This document shows positions 1-11,510 of a stretch of DNA of 64,000 nt, in pieces. This DNA comes from Prorocentrum cordatum. Lineage: Eukaryota > Sar > Dinophyceae > Prorocentrales > Prorocentraceae. The DNA lies in NCBI GenBank assembly GCA_963575745.1, contig CAUYUJ010014756.1:296650-360649 (forward strand). The letters are read 5' to 3'. Numbering within the stretch: position 1 is the stretch's first letter; each line of letters opens with the position of its first letter. The notes below the pieces were generated by a model. The model saw nothing but the letters and a program-made list of their open reading frames with translations. It made no database searches and had not been told where the DNA came from. The position numbers and the translations under genes are program-made.

Positions 1-776
1 CAGGGCCCAGGAACGGCCCCCAGGGACCGAAAACGTGAAAAGAGGTCCATCGTGATGTTCGCCCGGCGGCGCCCGGAGGCATGCGAAAGCTTCCGAATTT
101 TTCCGAAAGGCCTCGGCGACGGCGACGACGACCATGAGGACGACGGCCCTCCGAAGACCGCCCCGGGCGCCAGCGCCGTCGTCGTCGCCGCCGCCGCCGC
201 CGTCCGCGCCGCCGTCCGCTTCGCCGCCGCCGCCGCCCAGGCGCCTCCCTGGCCGACGCCCTGGCCGCGCGTGCCGCGCCCGCGCTCACCGCGGCCGGCG
301 CCGGTCTGAGGGCGGCGGCGGGCAGCGCGGCCGCGGTCGCGGGCGGGGCGGCCAGCGGCGCCTCGTCCAGGCCGTCGGGGCCGGCCGTCGGGGTCGGGTG
401 GTCGTGCGCTGGGGGCGGCTCCGTCGGCGGCGGGGCGCCCTGGGCAGCGCGGGCTGCGCGCGCTCGCGTGGGCGGAGGCACGGCTGCCGCCAAGGCGCTG
501 AGATCTGGACCTCTTCTGGGGGGCCCCAGCGCCCACACGAATTCCACCCGAATCCCTTCACCCAAAGAAGACGCTCAGCTCCAGGAGGAAGGGCAGCCGC
601 TCTGGCCCAGGCTGCGACGCGCGATGAGCTTCGCGCCCCCGCGATTACCTTCGCGCGATCTTGGGGGGTCAGGAGGCCTCTGGTTTTCGTGCGCTCCCTC
701 GTGGCCCAGCGTCCCGCTCTTAGGGGGGGGCCCCTCCCGCCGCCATATGCCCCTCGCTTGCGCCCCAGCGCTGCTT
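1..776. other. GC-rich stretch, no recognised gene; possible Ala-rich exon at 243-470
   Basis: No gene is recognised. From 243 the frame starting GCC TCC CTG reads as an Ala/Gly-rich peptide (LADALAARAAPALTAAG and on) with nearly all codons ending in G or C, directly after a C-rich run ending in CAG at 240. This could be an exon with a 3' splice site, but simple GC-rich sequence gives the same impression in several frames. A short copy of the motif around AGATCTGGACC at about 500 recurs near 14.7 kb. Confidence 0.25.
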
Positions 777-954
777 TACGGTCAACCCCCATGGCAAGGA
801 TGGGCAGCCTTCCCAAGCGTATCCTTGCATTCTTGCCTCCTCGGCCCATCCTTGGCAACCTTCGCTGGCCAACCTCCTTCGGAAACATTCAACTTGGCCC
901 TCCAAGGCCCTTGCATCCCTACCGCGCATCCTCATGACACGGGTTGGCTGTACC
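777..954. mobile_element. MITE-like element, family A, copy 1
   Basis: About 175 bp with imperfect terminal inverted repeats. The left end reads TACGGTCAACCCCCATGGC and the right end, reverse-complemented, reads TACAGCCAACCCGTGTCAT. The inside is shared with copies at 9471, 10781 and 57511 (blocks such as CCATCCTTGGC and CTTCGCTGGCC). There is no coding capacity, so it would need a transposase in trans. Confidence 0.6.
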
Positions 955-1067
955 GCTGCCCCGACCCTAGGTGTTGCCGACGAAGAGCTCTTTTTCGTGG
1001 CCGGGGCTCGCCGAGGCCAGAAAGAAAATTGTCCTTCGTTCCTTCTTCGGATTCTCTGCGGTAGCCT

Positions 1068-1246
1068 TGGCATCGCTCGGACGTGTGCATTTTTGAGGGG
1101 AGAAAGAGGAGGAGGAGGAGGAGAAGGAGAAGGAGGAGGAGGAAAATCGGCGAGAACCATCAAGAAGCATCTTAAATCATCAAGAAAGAAAAAAAAACAT
1201 ACGGAACCGAAAAATTAACGGGGAAGGGGCGTCCAAGCAATGGCGA
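1068..1246. mobile_element. MITE-like element, family B, copy 1
   Basis: The left end CTTGGCATCGCTCGGACGTG is mirrored by a decayed right end GCGTCCAAGCAATGGCGAG. The inner AAAAA-rich segment before the right end and the GTGTGCATTTTT segment after the left end are shared with copies at 1329, 17510 and 35391. This copy is longer because of a GGA-rich insertion at 1108-1145. Confidence 0.5.
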
Positions 1247-1328
1247 GTGGCACGAGGACTGCAGACCCTGCCGGCACGTCGCGAGCGCGGCGAGGCCGAG
1301 GCCTCGTGGACGTGTTGGGAGCCTGGAG

Positions 1329-1451
1329 CCTGGCATCGCTCGGACATGCGCCTCTGCTTCTCGGCGAAGACCCTCGAGGGACCATCTTGCGAAAACTGAG
1401 CGCACTAGATCGAAAAAGGCACGGGGAAGGGACGTCCGAGCGATGGCGAGG
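1329..1451. mobile_element. MITE-like element, family B, copy 2
   Basis: Starts CCTGGCATCGCTCGGACATG and ends GGACGTCCGAGCGATGGCGA, near-perfect inverted repeats of about 18 bp. The interior has diverged from the other copies but keeps CTCGGCGAAGACC and the GGGAAGGGACGTCC junction. Confidence 0.6.
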
Positions 1452-2257
1452 GAGTGCGCGTCCGCGGGTATCGGGCGCATTGACGAGGTCAGGGCGGAGG
1501 CTGGGCGCCATCTTCGGGCCTCTTGGTGGGCGTTTGTTCCTGGCACTGGAGAAAGCAAAAAACAAAGCGGCGGAGGTCTGGCCCTCGAGTTCCTCGTCGC
1601 CGCGGCTGCGCACGTCTTAGAAAACGGGCCAGGACGGACTTCTGGGAACGATATGAAGACTGTTCGGGGCGGGTTTTGGTCGGGGGTGGGGTTTACGTCT
1701 CCGAAATTCTCTGATGAAGCAATAAGCAAAAGTCATCGCTTGCTGAGGTTGACAAGGTCCCAGATCAGAAGGAATAGTTGCTGCGCTTGGTTAAGCCATG
1801 GTAAAATCAGTGGGATAATGGAGTAGGATTGAAGCCGAGATGTGGAAGTAGGACTGAAGCCGAGATCTGGAAGACGCCGACACTGCCGCTTTGCAGATAA
1901 AACCAAAATTGGATAGATTCGGGGCATCCTGAAGTACCGAGACCTCAGGGCGACGACCCAGAGGCCGTTTTTGCTGGGATGCTTCTGGGAGGGCGGGGGG
2001 GGGCTGAAAACGTTTCGGCCACTTCACGGCCCTGTGAAAGTTCAAGGGGATTCTTGACACTTCGCGTATGCCCACCAGCCCATCCAGAGTCAATGCCCAA
2101 GAGGGCTGGCGCGGAAAGGGAGGAAGAAACACACAGAGAAACATAACGGGCAACGACGGTGAATTCAGAGATCTCTGGGAGTTGGGACCATATTTGGGAC
2201 CCGCGTGGGGGGGGCGAAGAGGAGGACGAAGATGCTGAGGAGCAGGGAAGAGGCACG
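1452..2257. other. No gene recognised; dispersed repeat fragment at 2062-2110
   Basis: An AT-richer stretch (1640-1920) with no convincing reading frame. A short direct repeat lies at 1825-1870 (two copies of a GAAGCCGAGATNTGGAAG unit). At 2062-2110 a block around ACTTCGCGTATGCCCACCAG recurs at 4608-4660 and 44515-44570. Confidence 0.5.
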
Positions 2258-2978
2258 AGGAGAAGGATGGAGGAGGAGGAGGAGGAGGAGGAGGAGGACA
2301 AGGAGGAGGACGAGGACGAGGGCGAGTGTGGCCCGCTTACGGCCGATCCCACCACCGGACGACATCCGTCCTCCGCACATTCGCGACCCGCCTTGCCCGG
2401 CGGAGGGGATGCTCGGACGGGGCGCGGTGTCACCGCCGCTTCGCCAGCGCGGCCGGAGCGGCAGTCTGGCGGCGGGCGGCCGTCCACGTTAGGGCGTGCT
2501 GGCCCGACCGGGGCGACGACTGAGGGCGCCGGCTCCCTCCGCCCCCCTCCCCCGCACGCCTCTCCCCAGCACGCGCGCGTAACCTGCGGGGCCTGGTGGC
2601 TCACACCCCGCGGCCGTGCTTCCCCGCTGCCGCCTGCTTGCCTGCCTGCTTGCGCCCTGCCCCTCTCCCTCCCTCTCTTCCTCCTCCTCCTCCTCCTCCT
2701 CCTCCTCCCTCCTCCTCCTCCTCCTCCTCCTCCTCCTCCTCCTCCTCCTCCTCCTCCTCCTCTCCTCCTCCTCCTCCTCCTCCTCCTCCTCCTCCCGCCT
2801 CTCTCTCTTCTCTGGGCTTAGAGGCCGCCCGTCGACGCGATGCGCTTTGTTTTTCCTCCTCCTCCTCTCCTCCTCCTCCTCCTCCTCCTCCTCCTCCTCC
2901 TCCTCCTCTCCTCCTCCTCCTCCTCCTCCTCCTCCTCCTCCTCCTCCTCCTCCTCCTCCTCCTCCTCCCCTCCTCCTG
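2258..2978. repeat. GGA array (2266-2330) followed by TCC arrays (2680-2800, 2852-2978)
   Basis: Two opposite-polarity trinucleotide arrays within 700 bp. The long Pro/Ser/Leu or Glu/Arg/Gly frames they create are repeat artefacts. The sequence between them (2331-2679) is GC-rich with no gene recognised. Confidence 0.85.
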
Positions 2979-4812
2979 CTTCTTGCGGCAGTGATTCTGT
3001 CTGGTTTAATCAACTCAGTCAGACGCGCCTAGGCCTGCGACTCGTCAAAGACGGGTTCGAAAGTCTACAGTTGGGACGCTGCGGCAGGCGGGCGCATGGA
3101 GTTCTCGCCGCAGGGCTCCCGGGACCTTCGTGCATTTTGGGCCTGTCCCTCCAGATGCTCTTCGCCTTGATAGACCCAGGCAGTCCGAATATCGGTTTCG
3201 CTGCCGGGACACAGCTTTGGCACGGCATTGCTTTTCGTGCGTCAGTCAACCCCTCGCCACAGGCGTCGCGGAGGGACGACGCGAGCATTCAGCGCTGTTT
3301 TTTTGAGGGGGGTCCGCTGCCCGCTTGCTGTCAGTTCTGCACACGTCGGGCGGGTAGAGGGGTGAGATAAGGAGGAGGCGGCCTTCGCGGGTCTATTATT
3401 GCGAGAGTCCCCATCGGTGAATTATTCGAGTCATTTGGGGGCCCTTTGGGGGCTTTTCGGGGACCTCTTTGGGCTCCTTGGGGGCTTTTCGGGGACCATC
3501 TTGGAGACCATCGATCAAAGCAGAGGGAGACTCAAATGCGCCTCGCCTTTCCAAAGGACAAAGGAAAAGACCTCTTGGGGCCCTTGTTGGGGCGATGCTG
3601 ACCTTCCCGAATGCTATCGTTTCCAGCTCCACCGCGAGAGGCTCATCGACGGACGGACGAGGTCGGCACCGCCACCTCCCGCGGCAAATCCTTGAGCTCT
3701 CCAAACCGCCGCGCCGAACACTGCCAGGGGATGGTTCGGCCTGCGGCCGCAGTCCAGCACGGCCAAGAAGAGGAAGAGGAAGACGAGAAGTCGGGGGAGG
3801 AGGATGGGGGTTGCCTGACCGCTCTGATGCCGCCGCGTAGCGGTGCCGTTCTGCTGGTATTGTTTATTGTCCATTGTTTTAGAATCATTTGACGGGTTTC
3901 GTTGTCATGGTCTTCAGCCGAAGAGGAGGAGCAGAGGGAGGAGGAGGCATGCATGAAACGCGCCAGCGTTTTGCGATGGCACTCCCGGAATCATTGAAGT
4001 ATCGAAGACCTTGGGGCTCGGAGGCCCACAGCTGCGACGATCTTGCATTCCAGAAGCAAGACACGGCCAAGATCTGTTCAGCGTTCGGGGGGGCTTGAAG
4101 CAGTCAAGAGATTGAGAAAAGAGGGCAGACGAGCTTCGACGGACCCACAAGTTCTTGAGCCAATCACCGAGACCTACGGAGGCCTCCCACGCGGTACGCG
4201 TTGCTACTGTTTGCCCCCCAGCAACGCACACATTCAGAACCACATCGGCACCGCGCGTGCATATACATGGGTTGGGCCACCCAGGCAGCAAATCGCAGAT
4301 GCTTGAAAGCTAAGAGGTGTATGGCACGGAGTTGTAAAAGGCATTAGCCCGACAGCTACGACACATCGACTGATCATTCCATACCCTTCACATCGACAGA
4401 GCGTTTCGCCAAAATACACGCAACTTTGTCTGCTTCGCCGCGGTGTCGCAATCTCGCGGGGTGGCGCCTGGGAGTGGCCTTTTCGAGCGGCCGGTGGCGG
4501 TGCACGAAGCATTCGTCGGCTGAAAGTTGTGTTGCTATTTCCACGTTTTCCTTGTCGCCTGATGTCTATCATCAACTGGGCACGACTGCGTACCATCTTC
4601 AATGTTTGACGCTTCGCGTACCCTCGCCAGCCCATCCACAAACGATGCCTGGGCGAGTTGCCTTGATCAGGGAAACGGTGGGAAATGCAGTGGATCAGGA
4701 GCTCGGGAAGCCGTCCAACTGAACTCTTGGATCAGCCTAGCAGACCCAGGAGCGAACCACGTGCGCCTTCGCAAACCTGCCACGTGAGGAAGGGCGGGGA
4801 AAATGGACGGGG
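2979..4812. other. No recognised gene; minor dispersed repeats
   Basis: Frames of 90-125 residues exist on both strands at 3000-3370 and 3890-4310, but none shows a known motif. At 3430-3520 there is a CTTGGGGGC-type short repeat shared with 5.1-5.8, 16.4-16.6 and 44.6-44.85 kb. At 4608-4660 lies a second copy of the 2062 dispersed block, followed by a GATCAGGGAAACGG segment also found near 44570. Confidence 0.45.
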
Positions 4813-5095
4813 GGGAGGAGCTAGAGGAGGAGGGGGAGGAGGAGGAGGAGGAGGAGGAGGAGGAGGAGGAGGAGGAGGGAGGAGGAGGAAGAGGAGGAGG
4901 AGGAGGAGGAGGAGGAGGAGGAGAGAAGGAGGAGGAGGGGGAGGAGGAGGAGGAGGAGGAGTGGAGGAGGAGGAGGTGGGGGAGGGGGAAGAGGAGGTTG
5001 AAGGGGAGCAGGAGATATAGTCGGATGAAGAGGAGGAGGAGGAGGAGGAGGAGGAGGAGGAGGAGGAGGAGGAGGAGGAGGAGGAAGAGGAGAAA
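4813..5095. repeat. GGA trinucleotide arrays
   Basis: Near-continuous GGA units at 4813-4960 and 5026-5095 with single-base interruptions. No coding meaning is assigned. Confidence 0.9.
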
Positions 5096-5104
5096 CAAGA
5101 GGAC

Positions 5105-5775
5105 AATGGCGAACTTGGGGGGTTTTTGGTGCGTTTGGGGGGCCTTTTGGCGGTCCCCGGGGCCTCGTGCGCGTACCTCGGGGAGTTTCTTGGGGCCGCT
5201 TGGGGGTGTATTGGGAGCCTTTTTAGGAGAGCCTCTTGGACGCCTCTTGGAGCCTCCTTGGCGAGTCTTTGGGTCCTCCTGGGGCGCTCGTGAAAGGCTT
5301 GGGGACGCTTTTGGAGCCATCTTGGACGACATCGATTAAGAAGGGAGGATCTTCAATCAGCCTTGACCCATCCAGGGTGCCTAGAATCGTCTCTTGGACC
5401 CCTCTTGGAGCGCTCTTGGGGCCCTCTTGGGCGTTTGGGGGGCCGTCTTGGGGCTCTTTCAGGTTTCTCTTGGGGCTCACTGGAGCTCTCTTGGGGCTGT
5501 CTGGAGGCCCCGTAAGGCTATCGAAAGCAAAAAGGCGAGAAGGCAACATTCACTAATTTCCCTTAGGTGTGTGAAGGGTTTGGACCTCTTGGCGGCCTCT
5601 GTGAAACGCTCCGTGGCCACTTGGAACCGTTTTGGAACGGTTTGGGGGCCTTTGGGAGCAGCTTGGGAGCCATTTGGAGGCATCTTGGGCTATTATGTGT
5701 CATCTTGGAGGTCATATTGCGCTCTCGGAGGCTCTCTTGGAGCCGACTTGAGCCATCTTAAATGCTCTGACCGCT
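5105..5775. repeat. Degenerate minisatellite built on a CTTGGGGCCTCTTGGAG motif
   Basis: Roughly 25-30 bp units (TCTTGGGGC, CTTGGAGCC, TTTGGGGGG variants) repeated imperfectly across 670 bp. The same motif family occurs at 3430-3520, on the opposite strand at 16440-16600 and again at 44615-44850. A GACATCGATYAAG-like segment follows the motif at 5325 and 44835, so the family has a conserved flank. Confidence 0.7.
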
Positions 5776-5944
5776 CGCGGAGCGCCCCGTCCAGGTCCAG
5801 GGGAGGGAGTAGGGGAGGGGTCAAGGCACCCTCCTGGATAGCAAGCCGTCTCGCTCACTCCCACCCGCCCTTCCAAAACAGACGTAGCACCTGAGCCTCA
5901 TGTTCACGTCTTTGGATGGACAGCTACTGGGAACCAAAACCGAC

Positions 5945-6165
5945 CCCATGTGCGCGACGCTGGGACAAGGTGCGCCACGCGTGTCAGGCGCGCCAGGCGC
6001 GCTAGGCACCCCTGGGGCACGAGCGTGCCAGGCACGCCTGGTGCGCCAGATGCGCCACGTGCTCCGCGTGCGGCAGGTGCGCCGCATTTTCCAGTCGCGC
6101 CATGTGCGCCACGTTCGGGGCACGTGCACGGTGTGCCAGGTGCGCCCGCGCACGTGACAGTACAC
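5945..6165. repeat. GTGCGCCA short tandem repeat
   Basis: Short units around GTGCGCCAGG/GCGCGCCAGG repeat imperfectly for about 200 bp. No gene. Confidence 0.65.
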
Positions 6166-6253
6166 ATGGGGGAAACAAGTCGGCCCCCACCATCTTTGTC
6201 GAAAGCCGATGCCCATCATTGTGTTTGGTGGGCCTGCGCACAGCAGGCCATAC

Positions 6254-6510
6254 GCCACCACCCTCGATGTCCCTATCAAGAGCCACTTGACAGTGATCGC
6301 GGGGTGGCCGCGCATGATCCATATTTAGCCGCGAGGTGCATTTTCTATTGTTTGTTTGACAGAGATGGTAGCCCTGAGCGCAGGAGGCAATATGCTGACA
6401 CCCCACCCGTCCCTTTAAAAAACCATACAAAGTGCTCGCGGGCCTCACGAACATGACCCAAGACTTTGGCCCAAAGTGTATTTTTATTGTTGTTTGATAG
6501 GGATGGTGGG
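6254..6510. mobile_element. MITE-like elements, family E, two adjacent copies
   Basis: Each copy (about 6254-6369 and 6400-6510) begins with a CCACC...GTCCCT-type end and finishes with its mirror, ATTGTTTGTTTGACAGAGAT or ATTGTTGTTTGATAGGGATG. They would fold into a long hairpin. Better preserved copies are at 44964 and 45106. Confidence 0.55.
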
Positions 6511-6554
6511 GGGCCGCATCGGCTTGGTTGCGCATGCTCCGAATTTAGAAGCAG

Positions 6555-6770
6555 AGTGTGTCTTATATTGTTTTTGTCACAGGGATGGTGGGGGTGGGGA
6601 GCACAGGGGGGTCGGCACTGTTCCTGGTTGGCTGCCGGTCGCCTGGGGGAGGGGGTGTATAATTATAGGGAACAGTGATGAACCCCTCCACGAAGGGGAA
6701 GAACGGGGTTGGAAGAGGAGCCTCTCTAGACCACTTACGCCCAGAGGGCTGGTGGGATTGCACCGTCATC
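6555..6770. repeat. Dispersed repeat H, copy 1 (partner at 45240-45460)
   Basis: About 200 bp shared with 45240-45460 in the same order: GACAGGGATGGTGGG-like start, GGTTGGCTG, GGGGGAGGGGGTGT, an AT-rich TATAATTATAGGGAACAGTG, then CTAGACCAC and GGCTGGTGGGATT. Function unknown. Confidence 0.65.
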
Positions 6771-7762
6771 CTTGCTCCCCGCCGCCATCGTCATCAACAC
6801 AAGCTACCACCCTGTTCACCCCGATTAATTTACATTTGCTTCGCCATCATCGGCACCATGTCTTTGCATCCTCCGCTTCAAAAATGTGAGCATCAAGGCC
6901 CTCACTGTTGCTTCCCACTTGCACTTGCGAAACATCGTTTGGCTGCTTCTCGTATGTGCGATTGGCTCGTCAGGCGGTGTCAGCGGGCACGGAAGTCGTG
7001 AACAAGACGAGCGCCATGGCCTCAGCAGTAATCGTGAGTAATCGTGTTTGCTTATTTGCAAGGGAGGAGAATTTCGACGACCCGTAGAACTGGCGTTTAT
7101 TAAACGGCCCTGGGCGTTTACTAAACAGCCCTGTCCTGCTCGAGTCGTCCTTTGGGTCCACTAACCAGCATCGCTTGTCGGGGTGCGTATTATGAGAGCG
7201 GTTCTTCTGCTCCTCATATCTGCCCCCTACCACTCTGGGACAGAAGGATGTAGGGAAGAAGGCAGCAGGGATGAGGGAGGAGGGAGGGAGGAGGGGGGAA
7301 GAAAGGAATAGGATGGCCAGGAGCAGAGAAGTGGGGAGATCGAAGAATGAGGGGGGGAGCGAGGAACGAGTTCTTCCCCCTGCGGTCGATGCAGATGGTG
7401 GCCCCCGCGCACACCGCCCTGCTGCATCCGCTCGTCGAGTGACGGTCACAGTTTTTTTTTCGGCGGCAACAAAACCGTGGCTCGAGCGCGGCCGCCAGGA
7501 CGCTGCGGCGATGCCTGCGCGGACAGTCGCGGCCGAACGCCCTCTCGGAGGCTGCCTGGCGACGCGCTGAGAGCAGCTCGAGGCGCGAAGGGTTCGCGCG
7601 AGTGGTGGGCGGGCGGATTTCTGGGGCCCTGCGGGAGACGGGGTCGTTCGAGGCTGGGCGGCTCACGCGGTGTCAGAAACCAACGCCGACGTCGTCACGG
7701 CAAGAACGTTCTGCAATCCGTGCTTGTCACGTGTTCCTCGTCGTCATCGTGGTCGTCATCAT
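6771..7762. other. No gene recognised
   Basis: Moderate GC. Frames of up to 159 residues (minus strand, 6970-7449) are rich in Pro/Ser and match nothing I know. A short direct repeat of GGGCGTTTACTAAACAGCCC type lies at 7093-7135. Confidence 0.45.
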
Positions 7763-7948
7763 TCGGCGGCGAGCGAGGGGGGGGGGAGAGGGAGAAGGCC
7801 TTCTCAGATGGCGGCGGAGCTTCTCAGCTTCTCAGAAGTCCTCGCGCCTTCAGAGAAGTTGTTTCTGTCTTCGGGGGAGGCTCAGGAGACTTCCGAGCCT
7901 TCTGAGAAGGCCCGCCGCTTCTCACTTCCCCCCTTCGCTCGGCGCCGA
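7763..7948. mobile_element. MITE-like element, family D, copy 1
   Basis: Starts TCGGCGGCGAGCGAGGGG and ends CGCTCGGCGCCGA, with the inverted similarity continuing inward (GAGAAGGCCTTCTCAGA against TCTGAGAAGGCCCGCC). Internal GCTTCTCAGAAG-like blocks are shared with copies at 16594, 24832 and 57994. Confidence 0.7.
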
Positions 7949-7954
7949 ATTTTC

Positions 7955-8100
7955 ATCATCAGCATCAGCATCACCACCACCACCATCATCAACATCATCA
8001 TCATCATTATCAACATCATCATCATCATCATCATCATCATCAGCATCATCATCATCATCATCATCATCATCGTCATCGTCATCGTCATCATCATCATTGC
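7955..8100. repeat. ATC/CAT trinucleotide array
   Basis: About 145 bp of ATC units with CACC and CGTC interruptions, immediately downstream of the family D element. Confidence 0.9.
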
Positions 8101-8825
8101 CCTCCTCTCTCGCCGCACTCCTGTGTATCTTGCTCGAGGGCTTGGCCCAGCGTAGCAGCATCCAGCGAGGCATTTAGACCTTCGGCGTGTTTTTGTTCAC
8201 GACGTGGGCATCCGGAGCCCTCGACCCCTTCACAACACCGCTCTTGATTGCTCTGTCTTTGTTTGCGGTCCCTTGGGCCCGAAGATGGTCCCCAGAGGCC
8301 GACACGCACAGGAGGAAAGACAAAAAGAAAGCAATGTGTTCCTGGACAGGGCTCCAGCCAAGGGATCTCTTTTAGTGAACGGGTTTCTGACCCTAGACTG
8401 GAGGCGTGTCAAGCAGACGGCGTCGAAGTTGCGCAGGCAAGAATACGTGCGCGGAGGGAGGGGTATTCGAAATGCGTCTCGGCATGCATGCGTCTCGCAC
8501 GTGTCTTCTCGTCGTTCCAGCGCCAGGGATGTTCATTATCGGAGCGGCGGATTCTCTACACGTAAACACACCTGCGCGGAGGGGTGGATAGCCAACATGC
8601 GTCTGGTGCATGCGCGTTTGGCACGTCTCTTCACATGTCCAGGCCAGCATGCGCATGTCCAACATCGGGGCGGCGGACTCTTCGAATATAAAAACATGCG
8701 CGGAGGGGGGGGGCGGGATTACAAAAATATGTTAGTTGAGGGTCTGATTTTTTCCAGGATCGAAAAAAAACGCTCAGACTTGTTTCCGGGGCCCGCCGTG
8801 CGGTAAAGCCTCAGAAATGCAATTG
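8101..8825. repeat. Tandem repeat I at 8430-8720, roughly 120 bp units
   Basis: Three imperfect units carry GTGCGCGGAGGG, an ATGCGTCT...CGCACGTGT block and GCGGCGGATTCT...CACGTAAA. A fourth copy stands alone at 12945-13045. No gene is seen in the flanking 8101-8430. Confidence 0.6.
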
Positions 8826-9260
8826 AGAGGTTGGTTGGTTGGTCAGCTGGCTGGTTGGTTGCGGATTGGTCGGTTGGTTGGTTCGCCGATGTTTTTTTTC
8901 TGGTCGTCCAGTGTGTTGGTTGTCTGATTCGTTGGGCGGTTGATTTGTTTGTTGGCGGGTCGGCTGGTGGATCGGTCTTTCGATTGGTTGACTTGTTGGG
9001 CAGGTGCTTCTAGTTGTTTGTTGGGTTTGTTGGATGGGTGGTTGGTTGGTGGGCTAGTTGGCCGGACGGTTATTTGGTTGATTGGTTGGTTGGTTTGCTG
9101 GTTGGTTGGTCGGCCAGTCGGTCGGTTGTTTGGTTGGTTGGTTGACGGATGGTTGGTTGGTTGGTTAATTGTTTGGTTGATTGGTTGAGAAGTTGTCCGG
9201 GTGGTTGGTTGGCTTTTGGGTTGGTTGACCGGTTGGTTAGTCAGTTGGTTTTTTGGTGGT
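8826..9260. repeat. Degenerate GGTT tetranucleotide array
   Basis: About 430 bp of GGTT/GGTC/GATT units with interruptions. Its apparent frames (Asn/Gln/Pro/Thr-rich on minus, Trp/Leu/Val-rich on plus) are repeat artefacts. Confidence 0.9.
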
Positions 9261-9470
9261 GTGTGGTACGTCATGCGGCAACGCAGGGAGACGAAAGTAG
9301 GGGTGGCATGAAAAAAACAAAATAGTGTTCTATTCATCATGTGGGAACGCAGGGTGGTGGCAAAAATCCGATTCCATTGCACTGTCACGTGGCAACGCAG
9401 GGGGGTGGCCAAACTATTGCTCTGCTCTGTCCTTCACGTGGCAACGCAGAGAGGGCGGAAAACAAATGCT

Positions 9471-9645
9471 GCAGTCAACCCGCATAGTAAGGACGAGCAA
9501 CTTTCCAAGATTACCTTTGCATCCTTCCCCTTCGGCCCATCCTTGGCCGCTTTCGCTGGCCGCGCCCCGCTCGCAAAGTGTCGACATGGCCTTCCAAGGC
9601 CCTTGCATCATTATCGCGCGTCCTTATCATACGAGTTGACTGTAT
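9471..9645. mobile_element. MITE-like element, family A, copy 2
   Basis: The best-preserved ends of the family: left GCAGTCAACCCGCATAGTAA against reverse-complemented right ACAGTCAACTCGTATGATAA. It is inserted within the CACGTGG minisatellite. Confidence 0.7.
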
Positions 9646-9802
9646 TCTGGCTTACTTGACACATGGCAACGCAGGGGGGCGCGATAGGAAAAGTTGGTTA
9701 TACTTCATTCGTTACGTGGGAACGCAGGGGGACGGAACACGCATACTGATTTGCCATACTCGTCACGTGGCAACCCAGGGGTTTTGAAAACTATGGTCTT
9801 AC

Positions 9803-9972
9803 TTTTCAGTCGAGCATGACCCTCTACAGGAGGAACATTCAAGAATGGTAAAAGATAGTCTGGTGACGATTTCCCGTGTTTTGTTCGACTATGTTTGGTT
9901 ATTTGTTGATTTGTTTTATTTTTATTTGTCTTCCAAAATCCGCTTGCAGGAGGACATTCCTTACCTGATTTT
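9803..9972. mobile_element. MITE-like element, family C, copy 1 (ends decayed)
   Basis: Recognised by GAGCATGACCCTCTACAGGA near the left end, its mirror CTTGCAGGAGGACATTCC near the right end, and an AT-rich centre (TTTGTTCGACTATGTTTGG) shared with copies at 14857, 33026, 48707 and 49964. Confidence 0.6.
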
Positions 9973-10780
9973 ACTTGCCACGTGGCAACACAGTGGGGCG
10001 GAGGCAAGACTAACTCTACCCGTTACCGGGCGACGCAGAGGGGCGGTAAACACAAAGGAGCACATGCTGCTCCGCTCCACTCGTCAAGTGCCAATCCAGG
10101 GGGCGGAAACGGGCAGTATTGTGGTCGTCGTTTCCTTATCCATCGTTTTGCCGATCGGCGCGGGCCCTCGCACTCCCCTCCTCCCACCCCCCATTACAGA
10201 GTAGATCTCGGCTGTTTTGGGCGCCTGTCTCGAGCAGGTGGGGTCTCCCGCATAGGGCGCACTGCTGCAAACAGTCAAATCAAGGAGAGGTCCGGAGCAA
10301 GACCCCCCCCCTCCAGCCCCCCCCTTCCTTTCGCCCAATGTCGAAACGCCGAAGAAGAAAACGTTCACTATGTTCTACTCATCATGTGGTACCGCGTGCA
10401 ATTCTGCTCATACTCGTCACGTGGCAAAGCAGGGGTATGGAAGCACACACTATCATGCTCTACTCTTCACGTTGCCAGACAATTCTGCTATGTTCGCCAC
10501 GTGGCAGCGCAGGTGGGCGTTAAAAATGCCAGTCTGTTCTACTCGCCAAGGGGCAACGCAGAGGGGCGGGGAAAAAACACGGTTATATTACGCCCGTCAT
10601 GTGGCAATGCACTGGGCGGGAAAAACACGGTTCTACAACGCACCTCACGTGGCGGCGTGAAATGATGCATATTGCAGGCATGTTCTCATGTTACTTTTGA
10701 AGATGGTCGACGTTGTGTCCAGAGCTTCAACGTACCAACATATGTTTCTTGAACACAGGCCCCGTGTACTATAGACCAGA

Positions 10781-10958
10781 GTATAGTCATCCCGCATAGT
10801 AAGGATGGGCAACCTTCCCAAGAGCACCCTTGCATCCTTCCCCTTCGGCCAATCCTTGGCCGCTTTTGCTGGCCGCGCCCAGCTTGCAAAGTGTCGGCAT
10901 GGCCCTCCAAGGCCCTGGCATCCTTGCCGCGCATCCTGATAATGCGGGTCGATCGTAT
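10781..10958. mobile_element. MITE-like element, family A, copy 3
   Basis: Left end TCATCCCGCATAGTAAGGAT and right end ATCCTGATAATGCGGGTCGA are imperfect mirrors. The interior matches copy 2 closely. Confidence 0.7.
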
Positions 10959-11109
10959 CTCATGTCCTCGGACAACATGCTACATTGGATTCTGGCTCAT
11001 GAGATCTCACGCGCTTGCCGCCGATCCTATCCTGGCAGCGCGTTGCCAAGCGGGCGAAGGCGTTTCGGCCCTGGGGGAGGGGGTCCCCATCTTCCTCCAT
11101 TCTAATCCC

Positions 11110-11510
11110 AGGACCTCCAGCGAAGTGGCGTGCCTGCGCCGATGGAAAACAGCGCCCGCGGCGCCTGCGCGCGCGCGCCACGATGCACGGTCGACGCCTG
11201 CGCCTTGCCATTTGAAGCGTTGCCGCCGTGCCATGCGCAGTGCCTGCGCCGACAGAAACCAACCAATGCCTGCGGCGCTTGCGCCAATGCCGCGGCGGAC
11301 AGGCGCTGGCTGCACCCCATTATTTGACGCGCCTGCGGTTCCGGCGCTTTGCCACGCGCATGGTTAGCGCTGAAAAAAACCAGGGTCCGCGGCGGTTGCG
11401 CGAAAGCCAAGATACATCGGCGACGCCTGTGCCCCATTACTTGGCGCGCCTGCGACGCCTGCGCCTTGCCATGCGCAGCGCAATATGCAGACCAGGAGTC
11501 GGCTCACGCG
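11110..11510. repeat. Three imperfect units of about 118 bp, rich in GCGCCTGCG
   Basis: Units start near 11126, 11240 and 11362. Each has GCCTGCGCCGAYRGAAA or its variant, then GCGGCGCTTGCGC, then a GACGCGCCTGCG segment. Period about 115-120 bp. Confidence 0.55.
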
